A DNA stretch of 23,488 nucleotides, from IMG/VR virus record IMGVR_UViG_3300010148_000124, positions 1 to 23,488 of that record. One strand, written 5' to 3'. The notes below the pieces were generated by a model. The model saw nothing but the letters and a program-made list of their open reading frames with translations, had not been told where the DNA came from and made no database searches. Each line of letters begins with the position of its first letter. Positions within the stretch are counted from its first letter, which is position 1. Below, piece after piece: positions 8,430 to 17,123 of the stretch. This stretch comes from a virus. The translations under genes were made by a program, and so were the position numbers.

Positions 8430-9569
8430 ATGGGACTTATTAAAGAAACTAATGCTCAATACTATGCTGGTCAACAAGGTTTTAGTGGGCTGACAACTAA
8501 CACTATTACTTGGACAGGTAATGTAGATTTAGTAATAAATAGTTCTACTACTAACACTAATTTTAGTTTATTAAAAAATGGTGTTGTATTAAATTATGGT
8601 GCTGGAGCTACAGAATATCAAGCTTCTGGTAATGTTATAACACTTGGAACTACGCTAGTAGCTAGCGACATTGTGTTGATTAAGCTACAAACTCCTACAA
8701 TATGGGATAATTATGGTAGTTATGCTTATACAAGTTTAGTAGACATCGTTAATAATTTTATGGTAGCTTACGTAGGATTAGATAAGTTGTTACCTAGAGC
8801 AAATAGATCAGATGTTATATTCCACGCTAAAAGAGGTTTACAAGAGTTTTCTTACGATACATTAAAATCTGTTAACTCACAAGAAGTTGTAATACCGCCA
8901 AGCTTATCTATACCTTTACCACAAGATTATGTCAACTACGTACAATTATCTTGGGTTGATAAATCAGGTGTTAAGCATGTAATATATCCAACTAGGTTAA
9001 CAAGTAATCCAACAGAACCTATACTTCAAGATGATAATGGTGACTATGCTCAAGGTAGTTTAGGTCAAAATCTACAACCTGCGGAATCTGAAACTGACAA
9101 ACGTTGGAAAACAAACAACACTTTAGATATAACAGGACAGTTAACTGATGAAATATTTGACAATGCAAATGTTTATGATTGGCAATGGTGGAAAATGGCT
9201 TACGGCCAAAGATATGGCTTAGATCCTGAAACATCACAAAAAAATGGGTGGTTTACTATAAATGAAAGAGAAGGTAAGTTTAGTTTCTCAAGTGACTTAG
9301 CTAATCAGTTAATTATAATAGAATACATCTCTGACGGCTTACAAAGTGATTTAAATAGTAAAGTACCTAAAATGGCAGAAGATGCTTTATATGCTCATAT
9401 AATGCACTCTATGGTAGCTTCTAGAGCTAACTTTCCTGAATATATAGTTCAAAGATATAGAAGAGAGAGATCTGCTAAGTTAAGAAATGCTAAAATAAGA
9501 TTAAGTAATATTAAGTTAGAAGAATTTACTCAAGTTATGAGAGGTAAATCTAAATGGATTAAACATTAA
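8430..9569 (+). CDS. Tail tube/adaptor-like protein
   Basis: The protein has 379 residues. The first 90 or so are a beta module (NTITWTGNVDLVINSS, NVITLGTTLVASDIVLIKL). The core from about residue 95 includes ANRSDVIFHAKRGLQEFSYD and then a beta stretch (QEVVIPPSLSIPLPQDYVNY), an arrangement I associate with podoviral adaptor or tail-tube proteins of the P22 gp4/T7 gp11 type. The C-terminal 80 residues are helical and strongly basic (IVQRYRRERSAKLRNAKIRL), fitting a surface that packs against neighbouring subunits or DNA. It starts 3 bases after the previous stop, and the next gene starts 2 bases after its own. The assignment is by context and remembered similarity, not by a search. Confidence 0.7.
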   Translation: MGLIKETNAQYYAGQQGFSGLTTNTITWTGNVDLVINSSTTNTNFSLLKNGVVLNYGAGATEYQASGNVITLGTTLVASDIVLIKLQTPTIWDNYGSYAYTSLVDIVNNFMVAYVGLDKLLPRANRSDVIFHAKRGLQEFSYDTLKSVNSQEVVIPPSLSIPLPQDYVNYVQLSWVDKSGVKHVIYPTRLTSNPTEPILQDDNGDYAQGSLGQNLQPAESETDKRWKTNNTLDITGQLTDEIFDNANVYDWQWWKMAYGQRYGLDPETSQKNGWFTINEREGKFSFSSDLANQLIIIEYISDGLQSDLNSKVPKMAEDALYAHIMHSMVASRANFPEYIVQRYRRERSAKLRNAKIRLSNIKLEEFTQVMRGKSKWIKH

Positions 9570-9571
9570 TT

Positions 9572-12500
9572 ATGCCACAAACTATAAATACATTTGTAAA
9601 ATCTAAAATGAACAAAGACCTAGATGATAGGTTATTGTCTAATGGTGAATATAGAGATGCTCAAAATGTAAATGTAAGTAGATCAGAAGGCGAAGACGTA
9701 GGTGCTTTAGAAAATGTATTAGGTAATACTTTATTATCTGATTTTGGTTTAAGCGCTATACCTAATTTAGAAATAATTGGATTTTTATCAGAAGAAGTTA
9801 CTAATAGAAACTTTTTTATAGCAACTAACTATACAGATGTATCAAGCGATGAACTTAGCAATCCTGCACCTTACGGAGCTAGTTGCTACATACTAATGAG
9901 AGACAATAATTCTAATACAAGTAGTATTTTGGTTGAAGGTAGATTTTTAAATTTTTCCAAAACACACCCTGTTTATGGTATAGATTTAGTAGAAGATTTA
10001 TTATTTTGGACAGACAATAGGAATCAACCAAGAAAAATAAATATAGATAAAGCTATAGCTTCAAACACGTATTATACTACAGAAGATTCTATATCAGTTG
10101 CTAAGTATTTACCTTATAATGCACCATATTTACACAGCAGTGTTTCAGTCCAGCCTACCACAGTAACTCAAAACGTAGCTTATCCATCTCCTAGAACAGA
10201 TTTATATACAAAAGTAGTAGTTTCAGATACAGATATTTTAAAAGTATTGCCTGGAATGGTTTTAAATTGCAATGTAGACGATGTTTATGTAACAGAGGTT
10301 TATCCAAATTCTAATCCTGCTGTAGATTCTTATTTTATAATAAGCAATAATAGTTTAAGCGCTACAACACTTAGTAATTTTTTAAATACTACTAATCCAT
10401 GCACGCTTAGGTTTCCATCTTCACAAAATAAAACGTCTCCCTATCTTTCCCCTAGTTCTAGTGGTAAAGTATCTGCTGACGTTACAAGTACATCAGTGAC
10501 AATAAATGATATAGTTGGTGATTTTCCAAGAGTAGGTATGAAAATGACTTGTCCAGGTAAAGATAGTGCTTGGGATTCTACAGGTGGCATTTCAAATTAT
10601 CCTTTTGTAATAACAGCAGTTACTAGAGTTACTACAGTTGACTCGACTGGGGCTACTGTCGCGCCTAATGACGTTAATCCACCGTATCCTAACGTAGGAA
10701 CAGTAGATATAACATTAAATTATTATCCAGTTGTTAATGGTGATGCTAGCGCTAACAATCCTATAATACTAGAGGGAGATATAGTTCAATTTTCAGCTCA
10801 AAATCCTTATTATGTTTCTAATTGGCCAGGTGATGAAGAGTTTTTAACTGACAAGTTTGTAAGATTTGCATACAGGTTTAAATTTGATGATGGAGAATAT
10901 TCAGTAATATCTCCGTTTACTCAACCTACTTTTATACCTAAACAACATGGATGGGTTATAGATAGTCCAACAGCTGACGATACTAAAACTTATTCAAAAC
11001 AAGAAGATGAAATAGGAGCTAGTACTATTGTTTCTTTTATGGAAAACGATATAAATAACGTTTCTTTAAATATAGAAACTCCTCACATAGTTAATCAGCT
11101 GCAAGACAAGCTTAAAATTGAAGAAATAGATATTTTATATAAAGAGTCAGACGCATTAGCTATTCAACTTGTTGAAACTATATCTGTAACAGATGATTTA
11201 ATTGCTAATAATACCACTAATATTTTAACATATGAGTATCAATCTAAAAAACCTTTTAGAACTCTACCTGAAAAAGAAACTACTAGAGTATTTGATAAAG
11301 TACCAGTAAGAGCTCTCTCACAATCAGTTGTTGGTAATAGGGTTGTTTATGGTAATTTTTTAGATAAGCACACTCCACCTGAAAATTTACAATATAATGT
11401 AGGTGTCAGTGAAAAGTATGACATGTCGGAAATTAATACTACTAGTGCTGTCACAACTAAACCTATAGCGGATTTTTCAAGAATATCTTATCCGAACCAT
11501 TCGGTAAAACAAAATAGAACTTATCAAGTTGGCATAGTGCTAGCTGATAAATACGGCAGGCAATCAGATGTAATTTTATCTGATCCACAAACAACTCAAT
11601 CTACTTTTGGTGGCCAAGTTTTTTCAGGTTCTACATTTTACCATCCATATAAAACATTTCAGCTCGCTGCTAGTGGAGGTGCTGAAACTCAAATTAATGA
11701 TTGGAAATTAGACAGTATAAAAGTATTATTTAGAGATAATATTCCAGAAACACAAACAGGTGAACATGCAGAAGGCTATCCAGGTCTTTATAAATCTGGC
11801 GAGTACACTGCTTTAGTAACTCCAGCAATAACTAGCACAAATGAAATTGTTGTAAGTAGTTTAGATCCTAATATAGCTGTAGGTGATATTATTAATTTAA
11901 GTGGAACAGTTGTAAGTATAAAAGCTATAGATGCTTCTGCTAAAAAAATAACAGTTTCAAGACCGGTTACTATATCAAACAATACTACTATAACAATAAA
12001 CGGTCCTGCAAATAAACTAGGATGGTATAGTTATAAAATAGTTGTTAAGCAAACCGAACAAGATTATTACAATCTATACTTACCTAATATATGTTTAGCT
12101 AGTCAAGAGTCTGCTTTAATGAACTCTTATGGAAGTAATGCAGATAATTTTTTAACAACTCAAAGTTATTATACTTCTTTAATATCTGACAACATAAATA
12201 AAGTATCATTAGATTTACAAGAGGTACAACCTGAGCAAACTCAATTTAGAACAAGTGATGACATACTTTTCCCAAGAATAGGATTTAACCCTGAACTTCC
12301 TACTGCTTCAAGTGCTTATTATCCATTTAGCTCCAACTTTCACCATGGACAAAACTTTGTTACAGTAAATAACGTAGGTAAAGTAACGGATATGGGTCTA
12401 CAGCAAGTAAACTTAGATGGTGTTTCTTTAGGTAGAATAACTGGATTTACTGGTGGAACCGGCGCAACTGCTGGGACGGTAGTTTACAACGTACCTGTAG

Positions 12501-12988
12501 TTGGTGGATCTGGGACTGGAGCTAGAGCTAAAGTTGCTGTTACAACCGGCACTACTGTAGATTATGTAGTAATCACTAATACAGGGAGAGATTATAAAGC
12601 TTCTGATACTTTTACTATAGCAGCTTACTCTTCTGGTACTACTGGATATATAGATGGTCAATCACAGTGGACAGTAGCTATTTCTATTGCCGCTTCTAAT
12701 TGGACAATTACACCTGATAAAGGAACAGACACTTCTCCACTTACTGCAGCTGGTATATATAACGCTAGTTCTAATCCAAGTACGATGCAACTTAGTACTA
12801 GTGAAAGTTTTATAATAGGTAATGAGGCTAATGCTAGAAATAATGTTTTTAGCGCTTTAGAAATAAAACCGTTAGACTCTAGATTAGACATCTATTGGGA
12901 AAGTTCTACGTCTGGATTGATCTCAGAATTAAATTCTGAAATATCCTCGGGTGATAGTGCTACTCCAACTCCTATTAAACCTAGATAA
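9572..12988 (+). CDS. Large tail (stabilization/nozzle-like) protein
   Basis: The product has 1138 residues and is almost entirely beta. Its N-terminus (KSKMNKDLDDRLLSNGEYRD, then AQNVNVSRSEGEDVGALENV) is a pattern I recall from large tail proteins of marine and crAss-like podoviruses, often annotated as stabilization or tail tubular protein. Regions near residues 212-284, 296-388 and 745-812 look like small beta modules set into the main fold. Residues about 954-1040 are Gly/Thr-rich with the pattern VVITNTGRDYKASDTFTI, a module seen in many phage structural proteins. The C-terminus has LDIYWESSTSGLISELN and a proline-rich end. It would form the short tail nozzle below the adaptor. The next gene follows after 10 bases and may be a split-off partner. 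Role inferred. Confidence 0.75.
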   Translation: MPQTINTFVKSKMNKDLDDRLLSNGEYRDAQNVNVSRSEGEDVGALENVLGNTLLSDFGLSAIPNLEIIGFLSEEVTNRNFFIATNYTDVSSDELSNPAPYGASCYILMRDNNSNTSSILVEGRFLNFSKTHPVYGIDLVEDLLFWTDNRNQPRKINIDKAIASNTYYTTEDSISVAKYLPYNAPYLHSSVSVQPTTVTQNVAYPSPRTDLYTKVVVSDTDILKVLPGMVLNCNVDDVYVTEVYPNSNPAVDSYFIISNNSLSATTLSNFLNTTNPCTLRFPSSQNKTSPYLSPSSSGKVSADVTSTSVTINDIVGDFPRVGMKMTCPGKDSAWDSTGGISNYPFVITAVTRVTTVDSTGATVAPNDVNPPYPNVGTVDITLNYYPVVNGDASANNPIILEGDIVQFSAQNPYYVSNWPGDEEFLTDKFVRFAYRFKFDDGEYSVISPFTQPTFIPKQHGWVIDSPTADDTKTYSKQEDEIGASTIVSFMENDINNVSLNIETPHIVNQLQDKLKIEEIDILYKESDALAIQLVETISVTDDLIANNTTNILTYEYQSKKPFRTLPEKETTRVFDKVPVRALSQSVVGNRVVYGNFLDKHTPPENLQYNVGVSEKYDMSEINTTSAVTTKPIADFSRISYPNHSVKQNRTYQVGIVLADKYGRQSDVILSDPQTTQSTFGGQVFSGSTFYHPYKTFQLAASGGAETQINDWKLDSIKVLFRDNIPETQTGEHAEGYPGLYKSGEYTALVTPAITSTNEIVVSSLDPNIAVGDIINLSGTVVSIKAIDASAKKITVSRPVTISNNTTITINGPANKLGWYSYKIVVKQTEQDYYNLYLPNICLASQESALMNSYGSNADNFLTTQSYYTSLISDNINKVSLDLQEVQPEQTQFRTSDDILFPRIGFNPELPTASSAYYPFSSNFHHGQNFVTVNNVGKVTDMGLQQVNLDGVSLGRITGFTGGTGATAGTVVYNVPVVGGSGTGARAKVAVTTGTTVDYVVITNTGRDYKASDTFTIAAYSSGTTGYIDGQSQWTVAISIAASNWTITPDKGTDTSPLTAAGIYNASSNPSTMQLSTSESFIIGNEANARNNVFSALEIKPLDSRLDIYWESSTSGLISELNSEISSGDSATPTPIKPR

Positions 12989-12998
12989 ATAAAAAAAT

Positions 12999-14711
12999 AT
13001 GGCTCGTCAAGTTGAAGTAGATTTTTACAACACATATGTATTAAGGAAAGTTAATAGTGCTTACAGAGTTGTTAAGGTTGGTAGTGATTTCAATTATTCA
13101 CCAACTCAAGCAGTTACTTGGGGTATAGCTCCACTAGGCATAGGTTACGATACTAAACCTTTTCCTAATGTAGATGCTAGAAGGTGGTATATAGAGGAAT
13201 CTAGAATAAGAGGTGGCTTTAACAACACCTCAACTGGTCAGGGTGTAAGAGCATATCTTGACGAAGAAAACCCTCTTCAACAACGTAGAGTTAATACACT
13301 TATATATTCTGGCATATACAATTCTAGAACAGGAGTAAATCAAACAAACGTATTCAGCGTTGGAGATGATATAACTAAGTCAGTTGATATATCTTTTGGT
13401 AGTATTCAAAAAACATATTCAGAAGATACTAATTTAATTGTTTTTCAAGAAAATAGAATACAAAGAGCTTTAATAGATAAAGATACTATATATACAACTG
13501 AAAGTGGTACTCAAACTCAAGCTGGAGCAGCTGTTATAGGTCAATTTGTACCATACAAGGGAGAGTATGGAATAAGTAAAAACCCAGAATCTTTTGCAAT
13601 ATATAACTATAGGAAATATTTTTCAGATAAAAATCGTAACGCTGTAATGAGGTTATCTAACGATGGGTTAACTGAAATAAGTATGTACGGAATGCAAGAT
13701 TACTTTAGAGATAATTTAGCAGAAATAGATATTAGTAATACTCAACAAAGTTTTACAGCTACACAAACTGGAGGAGGTACAACTAGCGACACTCTTGTTT
13801 CAGTTACAACTTCTTCAATAACTACTGGGCAAAACATAACACCAGGTATGCAAATATCATTAGCTGGAGTTGTACAAACAGGATATATAACATATGTTGA
13901 AGTTAGTGGTGCTAATACTAATATATTTTACTCTCAACTCTTTACATCGACATTATCTGGATCTTTAACATTTTTATATAACACTAAAGGAAAAATAATT
14001 GGTGGTTGGGATATACATAATAAAAATTATGTTTTGTCTTTACAAAAAAATTCAAACCAAGTAAGCACTGATGAAGCAACTTACAAAACATTATCTTTTG
14101 ATGAGCGTATAAATGGTTGGGTTAGCTTTTTTACTTATAAACCCAATTTAATGTTTAGTACTTTAAATAAGTTTTATAGTATTCAAAACTACAAACTATA
14201 TAGTCATTATCACGTTAACTCTGACAATGATACAAGGGGTAGTTTTTATGGAGTAAGAAAACCTTCTAATGTTACTTTTGTATTTAATGCACAGCCTAAC
14301 ATAACTAAAAACTTTAACACCATATTTTACGAAGGTAGTAATGGTTGGGAAGTAGAGGTGTTTAAATCTGGGTTCACTGGTCAAGATCCAAACCCAAGTG
14401 GCGCTGCAGGATCTTACGTGCAAAGCAATGATTCTATTATATCTATAAAAAGTTATGACGAAGGATCTTATGTAGATGCTAATACTGGTTATACTTTAAG
14501 AGCTGGTTTTGATAGAAAAGAAAATAGGTATGTAGCTAATTTAAGAAATAATTCAGCTGCTGCCACTGGTGAAATACTATTTGGAGCTCAAATGAGTGGT
14601 ATTAAAGGTTATTTTGCTACAGTTAAAATTGAAACAGATGAGACGACTCAATTGGGTGGTCCTAAAGAGTTGTGGGCCGCTGGAACTAATTACGTAATGT
14701 CATCATATTAA
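12999..14711 (+). CDS. Beta-rich tail protein, probable nozzle/propeller partner
   Basis: This 570-residue protein opens with MARQVEVDFYNTYVLRKVNS and contains repeated segments of aromatic and glycine-rich strands (for example GGWDIHNKNYVLSLQ, SFDERINGWVSFFTYK, MFSTLNKFYSIQNYKLYS), which suggest a beta-propeller, as in podoviral tail nozzles. RRWYIEESRIRGGFNN near residue 62 looks like a conserved block. Residues about 251-327 form a T/S/G-rich insert resembling the beta modules of the upstream 1138-residue protein. The gene begins 10 bases after that gene and is translated without a Shine-Dalgarno sequence. It may act in complex with its neighbour, or the two may be one ancestral gene that split. 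A receptor-binding role is possible but nothing here shows it. Confidence 0.72.
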   Translation: MARQVEVDFYNTYVLRKVNSAYRVVKVGSDFNYSPTQAVTWGIAPLGIGYDTKPFPNVDARRWYIEESRIRGGFNNTSTGQGVRAYLDEENPLQQRRVNTLIYSGIYNSRTGVNQTNVFSVGDDITKSVDISFGSIQKTYSEDTNLIVFQENRIQRALIDKDTIYTTESGTQTQAGAAVIGQFVPYKGEYGISKNPESFAIYNYRKYFSDKNRNAVMRLSNDGLTEISMYGMQDYFRDNLAEIDISNTQQSFTATQTGGGTTSDTLVSVTTSSITTGQNITPGMQISLAGVVQTGYITYVEVSGANTNIFYSQLFTSTLSGSLTFLYNTKGKIIGGWDIHNKNYVLSLQKNSNQVSTDEATYKTLSFDERINGWVSFFTYKPNLMFSTLNKFYSIQNYKLYSHYHVNSDNDTRGSFYGVRKPSNVTFVFNAQPNITKNFNTIFYEGSNGWEVEVFKSGFTGQDPNPSGAAGSYVQSNDSIISIKSYDEGSYVDANTGYTLRAGFDRKENRYVANLRNNSAAATGEILFGAQMSGIKGYFATVKIETDETTQLGGPKELWAAGTNYVMSSY

Positions 14712-14724
14712 ATTAAATTAAATG
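14706..14724 (+). repeat. A/T pentamer-repeat leader of the GNAT-like gene
   Basis: Three period-five copies of ATTAA begin in the last codons of the preceding gene and lead into the ATG at 14722. The spacing resembles the TTATA leaders at 3719 and 6821, with a different pentamer. No ribosome-binding purine run is present. Confidence 0.5.
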
Positions 14725-15126
14725 GAATTAAACGTAAGAAATCTTACAGAAAAAGATTATAAACTTTTAACAAAGTGGTGGTTAGACTGGGGTTGGGATC
14801 CAGTTCCTCAAGACATGCTACCTGATAATGGTAAAAGCGGTGTTATGATACAAGACGGTAAAAAACCTATAATAGCAGGATTTTTATTTTGGAGTAACTC
14901 TAATGTTGTTTGGTTTGACTGGATAATATCAGATAGATATTGTAGTAAAATAACAAGAGCAAAAGCATTGATAACCTTACTAAGCATAGTTGAAGAAATG
15001 GTTGAAAATGCTGGTAAAAAATATATAATAACTATTAGCGATAATAAAAGTTTAATATCAACTTTTAAAAAAAATAATTGGTATGTGGATGAGGATCCTC
15101 TACATAAAATAATAAAAAAAATATAA
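14722..15126 (+). CDS. GNAT-like acetyltransferase domain protein
   Basis: The 134-residue protein has the outline of a small GNAT fold: an N-terminal strand and helix (LNVRNLTEKDYKLLTKWWLD), a central hairpin (SGVMIQDGKKPIIAGFLFW, NVVWFDWIISD), a helix after the expected acetyl-CoA loop, and a late strand and helix (KYIITISDNKSLISTFKKNN) with the common NKSL turn. I recall similar proteins in marine phages beside internal virion genes. The acetyl-CoA loop is unusual: where GNATs have R/Q-x-x-G-x-G/A, this protein has SKITRAKAL and no glycine, so binding or activity may be altered. The product could modify a host or virion protein, but no substrate is indicated. The gene sits between tail and internal-protein genes, with a 3-base gap to the next. 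Confidence 0.75.
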   Translation: MELNVRNLTEKDYKLLTKWWLDWGWDPVPQDMLPDNGKSGVMIQDGKKPIIAGFLFWSNSNVVWFDWIISDRYCSKITRAKALITLLSIVEEMVENAGKKYIITISDNKSLISTFKKNNWYVDEDPLHKIIKKI

Positions 15127-15129
15127 GAT

Positions 15130-15708
15130 ATGGGAGGTTGTAGAAGTAATGAATATAAAGAAGCTGCAGAGGAATTATCTCAAGAAGCAGCTGATGACTT
15201 GCTAAGATTAAGAAAAGAAGCTAAAGACGCTATAAATGATAGGTCTAAAGAATTAGATGCATTAGTTGCTAATAGACAAGATGTTATAAATCCATATGCT
15301 AATTTAACTAACGAGTACGCTAATCTAGGTGTAGCTACTCAAGCTGCAGAGTTTCAAGCTGAACAAACTGATATTGCTTTAGCAAATACATTAGATAACC
15401 TAGCTGCCAGTGGAGCTAGTGCTGGTGGAGCTACTGCTTTAGCTCAAGCAGCTTTACAAAGTAAAAAAGGTATATCAGCTAGCATTCAACAACAAGAAGC
15501 TGCTAATCAAAAACTAGCTGCTCAAGGTGCTGCGAATGTAGCTAGGATGAAAGCTGAAGGAGAGAAATTTGCTTTTAGTATCACTGAAAAGAGAGAACAA
15601 CAAGAAATTGATAGACAATCTAATTTATTAGATCAAGAAAAACAAGCGTTGAGCGATGCTTTAGATCAACAACAATTTGCTGAAGATAATACATTCGTAG
15701 AAAATTAA
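15130..15708 (+). CDS. Small internal virion protein (T7 gp14-like)
   Basis: The 192-residue product starts with MGGCRSNEY and is then almost entirely helical, rich in A, Q, E and K with no proline after residue 60. A central Gly/Ala-rich segment (residues about 93-113, ASGASAGGATALAQAAL) separates two long amphipathic helices and could be a membrane-interacting hinge. Position before two larger proteins in a row, together with this composition, matches the smallest of three podoviral ejection proteins, which in T7 (gp14) forms the outer-membrane part of the ejection conduit. Identity with that family is inferred from order and composition. The gene has a 3-base gap upstream and a 5-base gap downstream, so it is tightly coupled. 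Confidence 0.65.
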   Translation: MGGCRSNEYKEAAEELSQEAADDLLRLRKEAKDAINDRSKELDALVANRQDVINPYANLTNEYANLGVATQAAEFQAEQTDIALANTLDNLAASGASAGGATALAQAALQSKKGISASIQQQEAANQKLAAQGAANVARMKAEGEKFAFSITEKREQQEIDRQSNLLDQEKQALSDALDQQQFAEDNTFVEN

Positions 15709-15713
15709 AAAAA

Positions 15714-17117
15714 ATGAGTTATAGAAGTCCAAATAAAACAACTAATAATTCTTCTACTTCAAGTGGCTATTCTAATTCTATTGCCATGGCACTTAGAGAT
15801 GACGAGATACAAGAAGCTAGGATTAAAGCCAATATATCTTCTTTAATACAAGGAGGTTTAAATGCTGTTTTAGCTAAACAAGATGGTTTAAATAACTTAA
15901 ATAAAAGAGTTACTAAAGCCGATTTAGAAATGTATAATAGAGTTGAGTCAGATGGTTTTAAAACTGGGTATAGTGCTTTTGATAAAAAAGCTGAAAACCT
16001 TATGTTTGATACTATAACTAAATTTAATAAAATCAAAGGTAGTATAGAAAACGGTACTTCTGATGATTTAGAATTAAGCAAACAAGGTTTAGCTTCTATA
16101 AATAGCATGATTGATCAATATGGAGACGCGGTTCCTAATATATTAGCTGTTAGTGAGGCTATAAATAACCAAAGCGCCACCGCTGAACTAAGCGATCAGT
16201 TCAGTGTTACGGGAGCACCAGCACATCAACTAGCTATAATAAGTAAAATAAGTCAAGGTAGTAGTGATATAGATATAATAGAAGAAAATGACAACATAAT
16301 ACTAGTTGATAATAATCCTGGAAAGTGGTATAATGAAGATGAAAACGGTAATTTAACAGAAGGAAAAGGTCCTACAAGATTAAATATTTTTGAATTTAAT
16401 AGAAACTTGCTTAATAAAAATAATCCTTATTTAAAATATAAAGCAGATCCTACAAGAGTAGAATCAGCAGCTTGGAGTGAACTTGTTAAACAAGAGAGTG
16501 GTTACAATCCTAACTACGTAAAAGATGAAGATGGTAAGTACAGTATGACTGTTGAGCAACAAAAAGCTTTTAAAGATAAGGTAACTGGCTTAGCTAATTA
16601 CAAGAAAAATGATAAAGGTTTTTATACTTATTTACCAGGTGATAACAATAATGAATATAACGGGTTTTCTACATTATTAAGAAAAAGAGGAGAGAGTATA
16701 TGGGAAGATGAAGGCAACATGCAAACACTCGTTAAAGAGAAAGGTTTAAAATCTCAATGGCCTAAAGTAATTCCACAACCAGGTACTAAAGAGTTTAATG
16801 AGTTTGTAGAGGGTCAATATATACCTGCCTTGAAATGGTTAGCTGAGGAAACGTTAAGAAAAAATTCTCAAGATATTAAATTAGATCAACCAGGTGATAA
16901 TGTGTCAAGTAATGAAAATAAAACTACTGGTAGTAAGGAAAATAAAAATAAAAAATCTATATGGACTAAAGAAGATATAGATAAATGGAATAAACTTGCG
17001 CCTGGAGAAACACTAGTTGTTGGAGGTTCTACATTTAGAAAAGAAGGTAAAACCGAACAAAATAATGTTCAATCTAGATTAGGTAATATGATGGAAAGTG
17101 AAGCTTTAAATAAATAA
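15714..17117 (+). CDS. Middle internal virion/cargo protein
   Basis: This 467-residue protein is of unrecognised family. The first 20 residues are S/T/N-rich and disordered; residues 25-150 are helical (RIKANISSLIQGGLNAVLAK, QGLASINSMIDQYGDAV). Around residues 250-400 there is a mixed, aromatic-containing domain (AAWSELVKQESGYNPNYV, GFYTYLPGDNNNEYNGF). KQESGYNP recalls the E-S-G-x-x-P motif of lysozyme-like transglycosylases, but the surrounding sequence does not otherwise support that fold. The C-terminal 70 residues are polar and linker-like. It lies between a gp14-like protein and the giant protein, as gp15 lies between gp14 and gp16 in T7, so a packaged and ejected structural role is likely. 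The enzymatic role is unproven. Confidence 0.62.
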   Translation: MSYRSPNKTTNNSSTSSGYSNSIAMALRDDEIQEARIKANISSLIQGGLNAVLAKQDGLNNLNKRVTKADLEMYNRVESDGFKTGYSAFDKKAENLMFDTITKFNKIKGSIENGTSDDLELSKQGLASINSMIDQYGDAVPNILAVSEAINNQSATAELSDQFSVTGAPAHQLAIISKISQGSSDIDIIEENDNIILVDNNPGKWYNEDENGNLTEGKGPTRLNIFEFNRNLLNKNNPYLKYKADPTRVESAAWSELVKQESGYNPNYVKDEDGKYSMTVEQQKAFKDKVTGLANYKKNDKGFYTYLPGDNNNEYNGFSTLLRKRGESIWEDEGNMQTLVKEKGLKSQWPKVIPQPGTKEFNEFVEGQYIPALKWLAEETLRKNSQDIKLDQPGDNVSSNENKTTGSKENKNKKSIWTKEDIDKWNKLAPGETLVVGGSTFRKEGKTEQNNVQSRLGNMMESEALNK

Positions 17118-17123
17118 ATAATT

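Noticed and set aside
13740-13980. Programmed frameshift between the tail genes
   Set aside because: No gene pair overlaps, every gene has its own ATG, and no slippery heptamer lies at a plausible junction.
15767-16108. A 113-residue frame on the - strand
   Set aside because: It is antisense to the 467-residue protein gene; its Leu/Ser-rich composition is what reverse reading of AT-rich coding DNA gives, and no other minus-strand gene exists here.
16485-16520. Lysozyme/transglycosylase motif ESGYNP in the 467-residue protein
   Set aside because: Only the short E-S-G-x-x-P string matches; the downstream motifs and spacing of an SLT domain are not visible, so it is not called as an enzyme.
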